Below are positions 51,076 to 60,156 of a DNA stretch of 64,000 nucleotides, in pieces; position 1 is the first letter of the stretch, and each line of letters opens with the position of its first letter. The translations under genes were made by a program, and so were the position numbers. A model generated the notes under the pieces. It had not been told where the DNA came from. It searched no databases and saw nothing but the letters and a program-made list of their open reading frames with translations. This stretch comes from Streptomyces sp. SirexAA-E (GTDB lineage: Bacteria; Actinomycetota; Actinomycetes; Streptomycetales; Streptomycetaceae): contig NC_015953.1 in NCBI RefSeq assembly GCF_000177195.2, positions 6,014,001 through 6,078,000 on the forward strand. Direction: 5' to 3'.

Positions 51076-52554
51076 TCAGGGGGTCACGCGTTCCGTCCTC
51101 GGCTCGGGGGCCGGCTCCTGGGCCGGTACGGCCAGGTGGTCCGCCACCGCCTCCGGGTCGACCAGCCGGTTCAGCCGGGCCGGCACGTCGAACCCGACCA
51201 GGGCCACCACGATCACCGTCCCGGCGAAGGTCAGCACCGCCAGCGCCCGCCCGAGGTCCATCCCGGACGCCAGATGCGCCCCCAGGACCGGGGCCACCGC
51301 CCCGCCGAGCGCCCCCACGTTGTACGTGAAGCCCAGCGCGGCACCACGGCTCGCGGTGGGGAAGTGGCCGCCGATCCAGCGCGGCAGCAGCCCCGAGATC
51401 CCGAAGCTCGTCGCCTGGAGCAGGAAGAGCAGACAGCCCAGCAGCAACAGGTTGTCGTGCACCGCGAAGACCGGGTAGACGAAGGCGAGGGAGGCCAGCA
51501 GGGTCAGCGCGTACGCCTTCTTCGCGCCGATCCGGTCCCCCAGGAAGCCCGCCGTCCAGCAGCCCACCATGGTGCCGAAGCCCGCGAAGTACAGGACGTC
51601 GGTGACCTGGTCGGTGCTGTAGCCCAGGTCCGATTTCAGATAGGTGGGCAGCAGCGCCTGGATGGGCCAGGAGTACAGGAACGCGAAGAACAGCGTCACG
51701 ATCATCGATACGTACAGCAGCCAGCTCCGCCTGCCGCCCAGCTGCACCGCGAACGCGAGGAGGGAGAGCCCCGCGACCACCGACAGCACCGGCACCAGGC
51801 CCTCGCCGCTCGGGGTGAAGACCATGAAGAGCGAGAGCGTGGCGGCCACCACGAGAACGGTGTTGGCCACGGCCAGCCGCGGGGTCCGGAACAGCGGCCG
51901 GAACGGGTTGGGCTTGGCGCCCCGGTCCGCGACATCCGCCGTCCACTCCTCGGCCTCCGGCAGCGCCCGCCGCATCCACAGCGCGACCGCGATCGGGATC
52001 AGGCCCAGATAGAACATCCACCGCCAGCCCAGCGAGGGCACCACCCAGTTGTAGACCTGCGCGGCGAGGACCGACCCCACGGAGAAGCCGGAGATCAGGA
52101 AGCCGCTGGCCCGGCTGCGCAGCCGGGACGGCCAGCTCTCCATGACGTAGGTGGCGCTGGCGCTGTACTCCCCGGCCATGCCCATGCCGATGGCGAGGCG
52201 GGCGGCGAAGAGGCTGTGGTAGTTCCAGGCGAACCCGCAGGCGAAGGTGCCCAGCGAGTAGAGCAGGATGCTCACCACCATGGAGAGTTTGCGGCCGTAC
52301 CGGTCGCCGAGGGCGCCCAGCACCGCGCCGCCCAGCCACCGGGTGATGAAGGCACCGGAGACCAGGCTGGCCGCCTGCACCGTGCTCAGCCCGAAGTCGT
52401 CACTGATCTCGGTGAGGACGAGCGTGATCAGGACGAAGTCGAACCCGTCGAGGACGTAGCCGATCCACGCGGCGAAGAAGGACTTCCACTGGGTACCGCT
52501 CACCTCGCGGTACCAGGGGAGCGAGGGGGGTGTTTTCTGCACGGTGCGCTCCAT
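51076..52554 (-). CDS. nanT: sialic acid MFS transporter NanT-like
   Basis: A 492-aa MFS symporter with about 12-14 membrane segments. WKSFFAAWIGYVLDGFDFVLITLVL, GAVLGALGDRYGRKLSM, GMGMAGEYSASATYVMESWP and the central extra hydrophobic segment (LLYVSMIVTLFFAFLYSWPIQALLPTYL) match NanT. It would import free N-acetylneuraminate with protons. It is the last gene of the nanA-K-E-T unit, 51 bp after nanE. ATG 52554. Confidence 0.85.
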   Translation of the reverse strand: MERTVQKTPPSLPWYREVSGTQWKSFFAAWIGYVLDGFDFVLITLVLTEISDDFGLSTVQAASLVSGAFITRWLGGAVLGALGDRYGRKLSMVVSILLYSLGTFACGFAWNYHSLFAARLAIGMGMAGEYSASATYVMESWPSRLRSRASGFLISGFSVGSVLAAQVYNWVVPSLGWRWMFYLGLIPIAVALWMRRALPEAEEWTADVADRGAKPNPFRPLFRTPRLAVANTVLVVAATLSLFMVFTPSGEGLVPVLSVVAGLSLLAFAVQLGGRRSWLLYVSMIVTLFFAFLYSWPIQALLPTYLKSDLGYSTDQVTDVLYFAGFGTMVGCWTAGFLGDRIGAKKAYALTLLASLAFVYPVFAVHDNLLLLGCLLFLLQATSFGISGLLPRWIGGHFPTASRGAALGFTYNVGALGGAVAPVLGAHLASGMDLGRALAVLTFAGTVIVVALVGFDVPARLNRLVDPEAVADHLAVPAQEPAPEPRTERVTP

Positions 52555-52605
52555 GGTGCGGGGCGGCTCCTCGGTGGGCGGCCGCCCCGCGTGGTGAGGG
52601 GCTGC

Positions 52606-53286
52606 TCAGGGCCGGGCGAGTCCGGCGACGAAGCGGGAGGTCAGGGCGGTGGGTGCGGTGATGGCCGTGCCGACCACGACGCTGTGCGCGCCGCGGGCGA
52701 GGGCCTCGGCAGCCTCCTCGGGAGTATTGATACGGCCTTCGGCGACGACCGGTACAGAGATCGCGGCCGAGAGAGATGTCACAAGGTCCAGGTCCGGGCC
52801 GGTCTGCTTCGGGGTCCCCGGCACATAGCCGGACAGCGTCGTGGAGACGAAGTCCGCCCCCTGCGCGGCGGCGGCGACGCCCTCGGCGAGCGTGGACACG
52901 TCGGCCATGACCAGGGCGCCCGCCTTGTGCACGGCGGTGACCAGGTCGGCGAAGGTGGAGCCGTCGGGGCGCGGCCGGTCGGTGGCGTCGGCGGCGACGA
53001 CGGCCGCACCGGCCTCCACGATCGCCAGGGCGTGCCGGACGGTCGGCGTGATGTAGACGCCGGTGTCGCCGTCCTTCCACAGGCCGATGACCGGGAGGTC
53101 CACGGCCTCGGTGATCGCGGCGACGACCTCCGGCTCGTTGGCGCGGATCGCCGAGCCGCCGCCGGCCACGGCGGAGAGCGCCAGGCGTACGAGCGTGCCG
53201 GTCTCCCGCATCGGGTCGCCGGGAGGCGCCTGGCAGGAGACGATCAGCCGGCCCTTCAGGGTGTCGGCCAGGTCCTGTGCGGTCAT
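52606..53286 (-). CDS. nanE: N-acetylmannosamine-6-phosphate 2-epimerase
   Basis: A 226-aa TIM-barrel epimerase converting ManNAc-6-P to GlcNAc-6-P. LIVSCQAPPGDPMRET, LPVIGLWKDGDTGVYITPT, ADATDRPRPDGSTFADLV, DVSTLAEG and FVSTTLSGY are diagnostic NanE motifs; Lys66 or so in LWKD is the catalytic base region. ATG 53286 overlaps the nanK stop (ATGA). Confidence 0.95.
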   Translation of the reverse strand: MTAQDLADTLKGRLIVSCQAPPGDPMRETGTLVRLALSAVAGGGSAIRANEPEVVAAITEAVDLPVIGLWKDGDTGVYITPTVRHALAIVEAGAAVVAADATDRPRPDGSTFADLVTAVHKAGALVMADVSTLAEGVAAAAQGADFVSTTLSGYVPGTPKQTGPDLDLVTSLSAAISVPVVAEGRINTPEEAAEALARGAHSVVVGTAITAPTALTSRFVAGLARP

Positions 53287-54227
53287 CGGAGAGCTCCCGG
53301 GTGGTGGAGGGGAAGGGCGGTGGTCAGGGCCGCGGCGCCCAGCACGGCGGCGTCGTGGCCGAAGAGCGGAGGCTCGGGGACGAGCCCGCGCAGCGGCGGC
53401 ATCAGCTCGGCCGCGAAGGCGGCGGCCAGGGCCTCGCGGTAGAGCGCGCCGATCCGCGGCACCCCGCCGGCGACGACGACCCGGTCGGGGCCGAGCGCGT
53501 TGGCGAGGCCGCCGAGGACCCGTCCGGCCGCGGTCGCACCGGTGGTGACGGCCCGCACGGCGGCCCGCTCGCCCTCGGCGGCACGGGCGGCGACCGTTTC
53601 GAGCCGGTCCACGGGGGTGCCGGTGAGCCGCTCGTAGTGGGCGGCGATGCCCGGCCCGGAGGCGATGACCTCCAGGTGACCGGTGGCCCCGCAGGTGCAG
53701 GGCAGTCCGGCCGCCTCCGCGCTGGGCAGATGGCCGAGGTGGCCGGCGATACCGGCCGCGCCGTGCAGCATCCGCCCGTCGACGGCGAGCGCACCGCCCA
53801 CGCCCGTGCCGACGGCCGCGAACAGCAGCGAGCCGTGGCCGTCCGGCAGTGCGGCGAGCTCCGGTCCGGCCGTGGCGCGTACGTCGTTGTCGCAGGCCAC
53901 AGGCAGGCCCGTGCGGTCCGCAAGGCCGGTGCCGAGCGCGGTGCCCGCCCAGCCGCTGATCGAGTCGGTGGCGCTGGTGACCATGCCGCTGCGGGGGTCG
54001 ACGACCCCGGCGGCGGCGATGCCGAGCGCCGTGGCCAGCCGGCCCGGGTCCACCGCGGCGGCCGCCGCCGCGAGTGCGTCGAGCACCGCCTCGGCGCCGT
54101 CCCGGGCCGGGGTGGGCCGGGTGTGCCGGGACAGCACCGTGCCGTCGGCGGCGAAGAGCGCGGCCGCGATCTTCGTCCCGCCGAGGTCGAGGCCGATCAC
54201 CACGGCCCCGGTCGCCGCCGTGCTCAT
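53283..54227 (-). CDS. nanK: ROK family N-acetylmannosamine kinase
   Basis: A 314-aa ROK sugar kinase. The phosphate motif is LDLGGTK (13-19), with DNDVRATAGPELAAL (catalytic Asp), GTGVGGALAVDGRML and the zinc-binding GHLGHL with CTCGATGHLE. It phosphorylates ManNAc released by NanA, the assignment resting on the neighbours. ATG 54227 overlaps the nanA stop (ATGA). Confidence 0.9.
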   Translation of the reverse strand: MSTAATGAVVIGLDLGGTKIAAALFAADGTVLSRHTRPTPARDGAEAVLDALAAAAAAVDPGRLATALGIAAAGVVDPRSGMVTSATDSISGWAGTALGTGLADRTGLPVACDNDVRATAGPELAALPDGHGSLLFAAVGTGVGGALAVDGRMLHGAAGIAGHLGHLPSAEAAGLPCTCGATGHLEVIASGPGIAAHYERLTGTPVDRLETVAARAAEGERAAVRAVTTGATAAGRVLGGLANALGPDRVVVAGGVPRIGALYREALAAAFAAELMPPLRGLVPEPPLFGHDAAVLGAAALTTALPLHHPGALR

Positions 54228-55183
54228 CGGACCGGCGGCAGACCGGCGCCGCGCAGCCCCTCCGCGACCAGCGCCACGGACTCGGCCGAGAGCGGGATCT
54301 GCGGGAAGACGGTGGCACCGTTGTCGATGATCCCGAGCAGTCGCAGCGCCTCCTTGAAGGAGCCGAGCGCCGACGAGCTGCGACCCATGTCCTGCTCCGG
54401 GCCGACGTCGACCATGGCGAACAGCTCGATCAGCCGCTCCTGCTCCCGGGCGGCGAGCACCCAGTCACCGGCCCGCGCGGCGTCGTACAGCCGGACGTAG
54501 CCGGCCGGGTCCACGTTGCCGATGCCGGGCACGACACCGTCGGCCCCGGCCAGCAGCGCCGCGTCCACGGTCAGTTCGGAACCGGTCAGCACGCTGAAGT
54601 GCGGCACCGGTCCCCGGGCGCGGCCCTCGCGCCCGCCGAGCTCCACGATCAGCCGGCGCAGCCCGCCCTCGTCCCCGCTGCTGTCCTTGAGACCGGCCAG
54701 GGTGCCGTCCTCGGCGAGCTCGCGCACCAGGGAGGCCGAGAGCTTGGAGTGCACCGCGACCGGGATGTCGTAGGCGAAGAGCGGCAGGTCGACCGCGGCG
54801 CGCAGCCGACGGAAGTGCCCGGCGATCTCCTTCGGGTGCGTACGGGTGTAGAAGGGCGCGGTCGCGACGAGGGCGTCGGCCCCCAGCTCGGCGGCGGTGC
54901 GCGCGTGCTGCACGACCCGGGCGGTCGTCGTGTCGATGACCCCGGCCAGCACCGGGACCCGTCCGGCGGCCGCGGTGACCACGGTCTCCAGGGCGGTGGC
55001 GCGCTGGGCGTCGGTCAGATAGGCGACCTCGCTGGTCGAGCCGAGGGCGAAGAGCCCGTGCACGCCGCCGTCGACGAGGTGACCGACGAGCCGGGTCAGG
55101 GAGGCGGTGTCGACCTCCCCGCGGTCGTCGAGCGGGGTGCAGACCGGCGGTACGACGCCGTGCAGCGGTGCGGTCAAGGACAT
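54224..55183 (-). CDS. nanA: N-acetylneuraminate lyase (DHDPS family)
   Basis: A 319-aa class I aldolase. Schiff-base Lys166 is in AGLKDSSGD, Tyr138 in FAYDIP and the pyruvate-binding GST in LGSTSEVAYLT (48-50). It splits sialic acid to pyruvate and ManNAc. The family also includes other 2-keto acid aldolases, but the nanK-nanE-nanT neighbours decide. ATG 55183 fits the family start; the frame is open to 55261. Confidence 0.9.
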   Translation of the reverse strand: MSLTAPLHGVVPPVCTPLDDRGEVDTASLTRLVGHLVDGGVHGLFALGSTSEVAYLTDAQRATALETVVTAAAGRVPVLAGVIDTTTARVVQHARTAAELGADALVATAPFYTRTHPKEIAGHFRRLRAAVDLPLFAYDIPVAVHSKLSASLVRELAEDGTLAGLKDSSGDEGGLRRLIVELGGREGRARGPVPHFSVLTGSELTVDAALLAGADGVVPGIGNVDPAGYVRLYDAARAGDWVLAAREQERLIELFAMVDVGPEQDMGRSSSALGSFKEALRLLGIIDNGATVFPQIPLSAESVALVAEGLRGAGLPPVR

Positions 55184-55255
55184 GGTGAGGGGCTCCAGCT
55201 CGTTCGGAACACCGGCCCGTCGGCCGCGAGGTCGTGGGAAAGGGAGACGGGACCG

Positions 55256-55277
55256 GGACATGAGACGTAAGATGTCC
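55256..55277. promoter_or_regulatory. sialic acid operator, site A (nanA / gntR)
   Basis: Contains AGACGTAAGATGTCC (55263-55277) within flanking GGACAT (55256-55261) and ATGTCC (55272-55277) arms. It lies 73 bp before nanA and 83 bp before the divergent gntR. The same 15-mer recurs at 61201 and, inverted, at 62114-62136. Confidence 0.75.
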
Positions 55278-55359
55278 TATGTCTGGACTCACCTTAAACA
55301 GATGCCCCGGCGACCGGTCAAGAGGCACCGGGGGCCGGCGACACCTCAGGAGGACCGTT

Positions 55360-56067
55360 GTGGCCCGCCCCACCATGGCTCAGGACATCGAGCGAAGGAT
55401 CAAGGAACTGATCCTCGAACGCAGGCTCGGACCGGGCGACCCGCTGCCCACCGAGGCCGAGCTGATGGAGCTCTTCACCGCCGGCCGGGTCTCCGTGCGC
55501 GAGGCGCTCAAGGCGCTCCAGGCCATGAACGTCGTCGAGATCCGGCGCGGCTTCGGGACCTTCGTCGGCTCGCTCTCCCTCTCGCCCTTCGCCGAGGGGC
55601 TGGCCTTCCGGGCCGCCGTACGGCACGGGCAGGGCGAGCCCGGCCTGCTGGAGCTGATGAAGGTGCGCGAGGCGCTGGAGACCGGCCTGGTCGGCGCGGT
55701 CACCGACGGCGTCCCCGCCAAGGACCTGGCCGTGCTGCGGGCCCTCGTCGCCACGATGGAGTCCGAGGCCGCCCAGGGCGGCCGGGTCGCCCGGACCACC
55801 GACCGCGCCTTCCACCTCGCGCTCTACTCCTCGCTCGACAACCACCTCCTGAGCGAGGTGCTGGACGCGTTCTGGGCGGCGATGGACCGGGTGCGCGAGG
55901 ACGTGGACGACGGCCACCAGGACCCCGCCGTCACCTGCGCCCAGCACCACGAGATCGTCGAGGCGGTCGCGGCGGCCGACGGCGCGCGTGCGGTGCGCGC
56001 CATGCGCACCCACTTCGACGGCATCCGCGGCCGGCTGGAACCTCAGTCCGTACCCGCTTCCGTGTAG
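55360..56067 (+). CDS. GntR/FadR-type regulator of the nan operon
   Basis: A 235-aa FCD-domain regulator. The winged helix is IERRIKELILERRLGPGDPLPTEAELMELFTAGRVSVREALKALQAMNVVEIRRGFGTFVG-like (seen in part as PTEAELMELF and VSVREALKAL). The FCD domain follows, with metal-site residues suggested by DRAFHLALY and QHHEIVEAV. GTG 55360 has AGGAGG (55348-55353) at 6 nt. Divergent to nanA, it probably binds site A, responding to a pathway sugar. Its last 25 bp overlap the convergent monooxygenase gene. Confidence 0.9.
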   Translation: MARPTMAQDIERRIKELILERRLGPGDPLPTEAELMELFTAGRVSVREALKALQAMNVVEIRRGFGTFVGSLSLSPFAEGLAFRAAVRHGQGEPGLLELMKVREALETGLVGAVTDGVPAKDLAVLRALVATMESEAAQGGRVARTTDRAFHLALYSSLDNHLLSEVLDAFWAAMDRVREDVDDGHQDPAVTCAQHHEIVEAVAAADGARAVRAMRTHFDGIRGRLEPQSVPASV

Positions 56068-57227
56068 AGGTAACTGCTGGCGCCCGCCAGGGTGGCGCGG
56101 CACCACGCGTCCACCGCGCGCTGGTCCATCGCGGCCCAGTCGGGGGCCCGTTCCACCTGGGCGCGGCCCAGCCTGCGGCCCAGCTCCACCAGCCGGGCCG
56201 CCTCGGGGGTGCGCTCGCGGGCGTAGTGCCGCAGCGCGTCCGCGGCCGAGGGGGACGACCGCAGCGCCTCCTCCAGGCAGAGGGCGTCCTGCAACGCCTT
56301 GACGGCCCCGCTCGCCGTGTGCGGCCGGGTGACCCCGGCCGCGTCGCCGGCGAGCAGGAACGGCGGGTCGGCGGCGAGGGGCGCGTGCAGATCGGCGACG
56401 GGATGACAGGTCGTCGCGGCGTACTCGCCGCGGGCCACGATGTCCGCCCAGGCGTCGGGGAAGTGCTCCTCGGCGAGGTGCCGCACGTATCCGGCCTCGT
56501 CCGGCGTCCGGCCGGGCGGGGTCGCGTAGATCGCGTAGGCGAGCAGACGGTCGTCCGGCCCCGAGCCGTCACCCCGGGGGATCAGGTAGAAGATGCCGTG
56601 CCCGCCGGGGAAGCCCAGGGTGACCCAGGCGCCGCGCAGCAGCTCCAAGGGCCGGGGATGGTCCGCGAGCGCGCTCAGCGGGAGCGTGCCGCGCCACACC
56701 GTGTACCCGGCGGGAGTGGGCCGCAGGCCCGGGGCCAGGACCTGGCGGGTGAGCGAGCGGTGGCCGTCGGCTCCGACGACGACGTCGTAGGTCTCCTCGC
56801 CCTGTGCCGTGCGGACGGCCGCGCGGCCGGAAGGTGCCCTCCCGACCGAGGTGACGGGGCGCCCGCGGTGGTGGCGCGCCCCGGCGGCGGCGGTGCGCAA
56901 CGCCTGCCACAGCAGGCCCCAGTTGCACGCGGTGATCGCACTGGGCTGGCGCGCGAACTCCCGCGCCGACCCACCCCCCGGCGCACGGGTCAGCCAGACG
57001 CGGGTCGCCGCGGGGGCGGTCGGCATGGCGGCGCCGAGATATCCGGTGGCGACCAGCCGTTCGTGCAGGGCGGGCGGGATGGCGATCCCGAGGCCCCGGT
57101 CCTGGAGCGCGCCCGCGCTGCGCTCGTACACGGTGACGTCCGCCCCCGCCCGGGTCCCCGCGACGGCCATCGCGCATCCGGCGATGCTGCCGCCGACCAC
57201 GCCCATCCGCAAGCCCGTTACCGCCAT
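56043..57227 (-). CDS. FAD-dependent monooxygenase
   Basis: A 394-aa class A flavoprotein monooxygenase. FAD motifs are VVGGSIAGCAMAVAGTRAGADVTVYERS (9-36), VVVGADGHRSLTRQVL and FLLAGDAAGVTRPHTASGAVKALQDA. The GGSIAGC start resembles 2,6-dihydroxypyridine hydroxylase-type enzymes. A role in sialic acid metabolism is not obvious; it may be a bystander. It runs tail-to-tail with gntR and shares 25 bp with it. ATG 57227, with a possible later start at MGVVGG (57206). Confidence 0.85.
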   Translation of the reverse strand: MAVTGLRMGVVGGSIAGCAMAVAGTRAGADVTVYERSAGALQDRGLGIAIPPALHERLVATGYLGAAMPTAPAATRVWLTRAPGGGSAREFARQPSAITACNWGLLWQALRTAAAGARHHRGRPVTSVGRAPSGRAAVRTAQGEETYDVVVGADGHRSLTRQVLAPGLRPTPAGYTVWRGTLPLSALADHPRPLELLRGAWVTLGFPGGHGIFYLIPRGDGSGPDDRLLAYAIYATPPGRTPDEAGYVRHLAEEHFPDAWADIVARGEYAATTCHPVADLHAPLAADPPFLLAGDAAGVTRPHTASGAVKALQDALCLEEALRSSPSAADALRHYARERTPEAARLVELGRRLGRAQVERAPDWAAMDQRAVDAWCRATLAGASSYLYTEAGTD

Positions 57228-57326
57228 GCCGCTGCCGCCTGTCCGCCGTCCGGGAGGTGCCGTCCCCCCATCGTCGCAGCCGACCGGGTGCGCGCGGGGG
57301 AACAACACCTCCTTGGGGCACGGGAG

Positions 57327-58775
57327 TTACGGGGTCACGGTCACCGTCCGGGTCCCCGAGGCCTGCTTGCCGTCGGCCTTGTAGGTCACGGTGAGTTCGG
57401 CGTTCCCGGAGGCACCGGCCGGGATCGTGACCGGGACCTTGATGTTGGCGCCCTCACCCGGACGCGTCGCCGGGAACGCCACCTGCTTCGTCGTCCAGCC
57501 GCCGGGCACCGTCAGGTCGAGCGTGCCCGCGCCGCGGGTCACGTCCATGCGGTTGACGACCCGGACCGTGACCTCCGTGCTGGTGCCGGCCTTCATGGTG
57601 GCCGGCGGGGTGATCGTGATGTCGGCGCAGGTGCCGCCGAGCCACTTCAGGTCGAAGGAGGAGTAGGTGATGGCCTGGACGTTGCCGCGCTCGTAGAGCA
57701 GCCCGACCCGCCCGTCGGGCAGCCGTGTCAGCGTCGAGTACGCGGCGCTGCCGGGCTCGACGACCTTCCGGATCGGCCACGTCTTCCCGTTGTCGCAGGA
57801 CATCTTGACCGTGAGGTTGCTCCGCGAGGAGGTGCTCTCCGTGTTGCTGAACAGCAGCCACGAGGACTGCGGGTCGGACGCGGTGGCGTCCGGGGCGTAC
57901 CGGATGACCGAGCCGTTGTTCGCCGGGTCGGGCAGGTTGGTGTCCTGGGTGAACGGGGTGTAGTTGACGCCGCCGTCCGAGGAGTAGGCGATCGTCCGGT
58001 AGGGCGCCGAGCGGTTGTTGAGCATGATGCGTCCGTCGTCGAGCTCGACGGTCTTGTTCTCGTCCCCGCCCGGTCCCACGGGGTTGCCCATCTTCCAGGT
58101 GTCGCCGTGGTCGTCGCTGTAGGCGCTCACCGCGTAGTTGGCCCCGTTGTTCCGGATCGCGTACTGCTGGACCAGCCGGCCCTTGTACGGGCCGTTGCGC
58201 AGCTGGATGCCCTGGCCGGAGGCGGCGAACATCCCGGCCCAGGCCGGGTTCTTGATCTGCTGGGTGATACGGCGGTGGGTCCAGGTCAGACCGTCGTCGT
58301 CCGAGTAGCTGTAGTCGGCCTGGAGGACGTTCGGGTCGCTCTCGTCGTTGCCGGTGGCCGACCCGAAGAAGCCCTGGTTCACGGAGCTCGCGTAGAAGAC
58401 GAAGATCCGGCCCGTGGTGGTGTCCGTGAGGAGACTCGGGTCGCCGAAGCCCTTGGGAGCGGCCTCCTTGCGGACGACCTGCTGGGTCTGCCAGGTGGTC
58501 CCGCCGTCGGTGCTGCGGCGCAGGACGACCCCGAGGTTGCCCGGCAGGTCACCGAGTGTGGGGCGCGCGTCGTAGGCGGCGAGCAGGGTGCCCTTGGTGG
58601 AGGTGGTCAGCGCGGGGATGCGGTAGTAGGGGGATCCGACGCCCGCGGTGGCGATGTCCTGGGAGGCCAGTTCGCCGGCCGCGGCCGCGACGGTGGGGAG
58701 GCCGTGGGCGGTGCCGGCCGCGGTGGCCACCAGGACGGCGGCGGACAGCAGGGCGACGGTGACTCTGCGCTGCAT
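57327..58775 (-). CDS. secreted exo-alpha-sialidase (GH33)
   Basis: A 482-aa exported sialidase. Signal peptide is residues 1-25 (RRVTVALLSAAVLVATAAGTAHG). The six-blade propeller shows YRIPAL (Arg52 of the Arg triad), Asp boxes at 88-95 (STDGGTTW), 158-165, 220-227 and 326-333 and a degenerate one at 265-272. Arg255 and Arg318 probably complete the triad, Glu244 pairs with nucleophile Tyr346 (AAYSTL). About 385-482 is an Ig-like NEW3-type domain (PPATMKAGTSTEVTVRVVNR). It releases terminal sialic acid from glycans outside the cell. It is last in a three-gene unit under site B. Confidence 0.95.
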   Translation of the reverse strand: MQRRVTVALLSAAVLVATAAGTAHGLPTVAAAAGELASQDIATAGVGSPYYRIPALTTSTKGTLLAAYDARPTLGDLPGNLGVVLRRSTDGGTTWQTQQVVRKEAAPKGFGDPSLLTDTTTGRIFVFYASSVNQGFFGSATGNDESDPNVLQADYSYSDDDGLTWTHRRITQQIKNPAWAGMFAASGQGIQLRNGPYKGRLVQQYAIRNNGANYAVSAYSDDHGDTWKMGNPVGPGGDENKTVELDDGRIMLNNRSAPYRTIAYSSDGGVNYTPFTQDTNLPDPANNGSVIRYAPDATASDPQSSWLLFSNTESTSSRSNLTVKMSCDNGKTWPIRKVVEPGSAAYSTLTRLPDGRVGLLYERGNVQAITYSSFDLKWLGGTCADITITPPATMKAGTSTEVTVRVVNRMDVTRGAGTLDLTVPGGWTTKQVAFPATRPGEGANIKVPVTIPAGASGNAELTVTYKADGKQASGTRTVTVTP

Positions 58776-58846
58776 GGACGTCTCTCTTCTCGTGAGGGGG
58801 AGAGCTGCGGAGATGGAGCGAGCGCGCGGCGGGACGGGCCGCCGCG

Positions 58847-60142
58847 TCAGGGGACGGAAAGGGTGCACACCCGGCTGCCGGAGTCGAAGATCTGCAGGTC
58901 CTTGATCATCTTCAGGGCGATCCGGTGGTGCCCCCGCTCGTTGGGGTGCAGTCCGTCGTTGAGCAGGGACAGGGGGACCTGGCCGCCGTTGCCGGTCAGC
59001 CAGTCGTCGTAGTGGTCGACGAAGACCACGTCTCGCTGGGCGGCCACCTCGCCCATGACCCGCGCGTAACCCGAGAGGGCCACCCGGCCGGGCCACTTGG
59101 CCGGATCGACCGGGTTCGGTGCCTGGAGGACCGGCACCGGTGATCCGGGCAGCGCGCGCACCGAGCCGACCAGGGAGAGGAGATCGGCCCGGTAGGCGTC
59201 CAGGCCGAGGCCTGACGTCGCGATGTCGTTGGTCCCGATCATGATCGAGACGACCTTCGGCGAGAAGGCGGTGACCCGCTCGCCGAAGGACGAGACGAGC
59301 TCGGCGCCGGTGGCTCCGCTCACCCCCGAATCGATCACGAAGTCGCGGTTCTTGGGCTTGCCCAGCTCCCAGCGGACACGTTCGGTCCAGTGCTCCGGGT
59401 AGCTGCGCCAGCCGTTGGTGTGCTGGGCCCCGTGGGTGATGCTGTCGCCGGTGAAGACCCAGGTGGCGGGGGTGTCGCTGTTGAGGATCGTGGAGATCCG
59501 GCCGTGGTCGGCGACGACCGGTCGCGGGCACTGGGCGACCAGTTCGCCCGCGTCGAGCACCCGGTCCCAGACCGCCGCCCGCTCGACGGTGCCGGTGAAG
59601 AACCACTCGCCCGAGGGATGGTCGCTGTCCCGGTTGGCTCCGAGCGTCAGCGCGGTCAGCCCGGACACGCTGCCGAAGAACGGACGGCCCGCCGTCTCGA
59701 ACACCATCTGACCGCCGGCGTGGAGGCGGGTACCGGTGGCGTCCACGGTGACGGCGACGGTGTGCTGCCGGCCGTCGTCGTAGCGGGTCCTGGTCATGAC
59801 GTCGACCAGGACGGCGCCCCGTCGCCGTACCGAGAACTGAAGGGCACCGCCGCTGAGGTTCAGCGTGAGGTTGGAGGAGGGGGTGGTCGGGTCCGAGGCG
59901 CTGATCAGCGTCATCGCCTGGTTGTGGCTCGTCGTGCGGAACGTGACGAGGACCGTCCCCGTCGTGAGCGGGGCCAGGGCCCCCACCTGGGACGACAGGT
60001 CGACCTGCCCGCTCCCGTCCAGGTCCACGGCCGTGCCGTGGTCCACCAGCGGGCCGCTGCGGGAAGCGGCGAAGGCACGGCCGGCCATCGGGCCGGTCAG
60101 GGCTGCCGCACCTGCGGCAAGGAGCACGGAACGTCTGCGCAC
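58847..60142 (-). CDS. secreted SGNH hydrolase with N-terminal LamG/sialidase-lectin-like domain
   Basis: A 431-aa exported protein. The N-terminus (RRRSVLLAAGAAALTGPMAGRAFA) is Tat-like. Residues about 35-210 form a concanavalin-like domain (AVDLDGSGQVDLSSQV, VLVTFRTTSHNQAMTLISASD, GANRDSDHPSGEWFFTGTVERAAVWDRVL) similar to the lectin domain fused to some sialidases. Residues 225-425 are an SGNH esterase: WVFTGDSITHG (Ser), IGTNDI (Asn) and NDGLHPNERGHH (Asp, His). De-O-acetylation of sialic acid is the natural guess in this operon. GTG 60142 has GGAGG at 7 nt. Confidence 0.88.
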   Translation of the reverse strand: MRRRSVLLAAGAAALTGPMAGRAFAASRSGPLVDHGTAVDLDGSGQVDLSSQVGALAPLTTGTVLVTFRTTSHNQAMTLISASDPTTPSSNLTLNLSGGALQFSVRRRGAVLVDVMTRTRYDDGRQHTVAVTVDATGTRLHAGGQMVFETAGRPFFGSVSGLTALTLGANRDSDHPSGEWFFTGTVERAAVWDRVLDAGELVAQCPRPVVADHGRISTILNSDTPATWVFTGDSITHGAQHTNGWRSYPEHWTERVRWELGKPKNRDFVIDSGVSGATGAELVSSFGERVTAFSPKVVSIMIGTNDIATSGLGLDAYRADLLSLVGSVRALPGSPVPVLQAPNPVDPAKWPGRVALSGYARVMGEVAAQRDVVFVDHYDDWLTGNGGQVPLSLLNDGLHPNERGHHRIALKMIKDLQIFDSGSRVCTLSVP

Positions 60143-60156
60143 GGAGCATCCTCCGG

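Noticed and set aside
57327..60149. 940-codon minus frame joining SGNH-region sequence to sialidase
   Set aside because: The upstream 458 codons are an out-of-frame reading of the SGNH gene; the sialidase has its own ATG and signal peptide at 58775.
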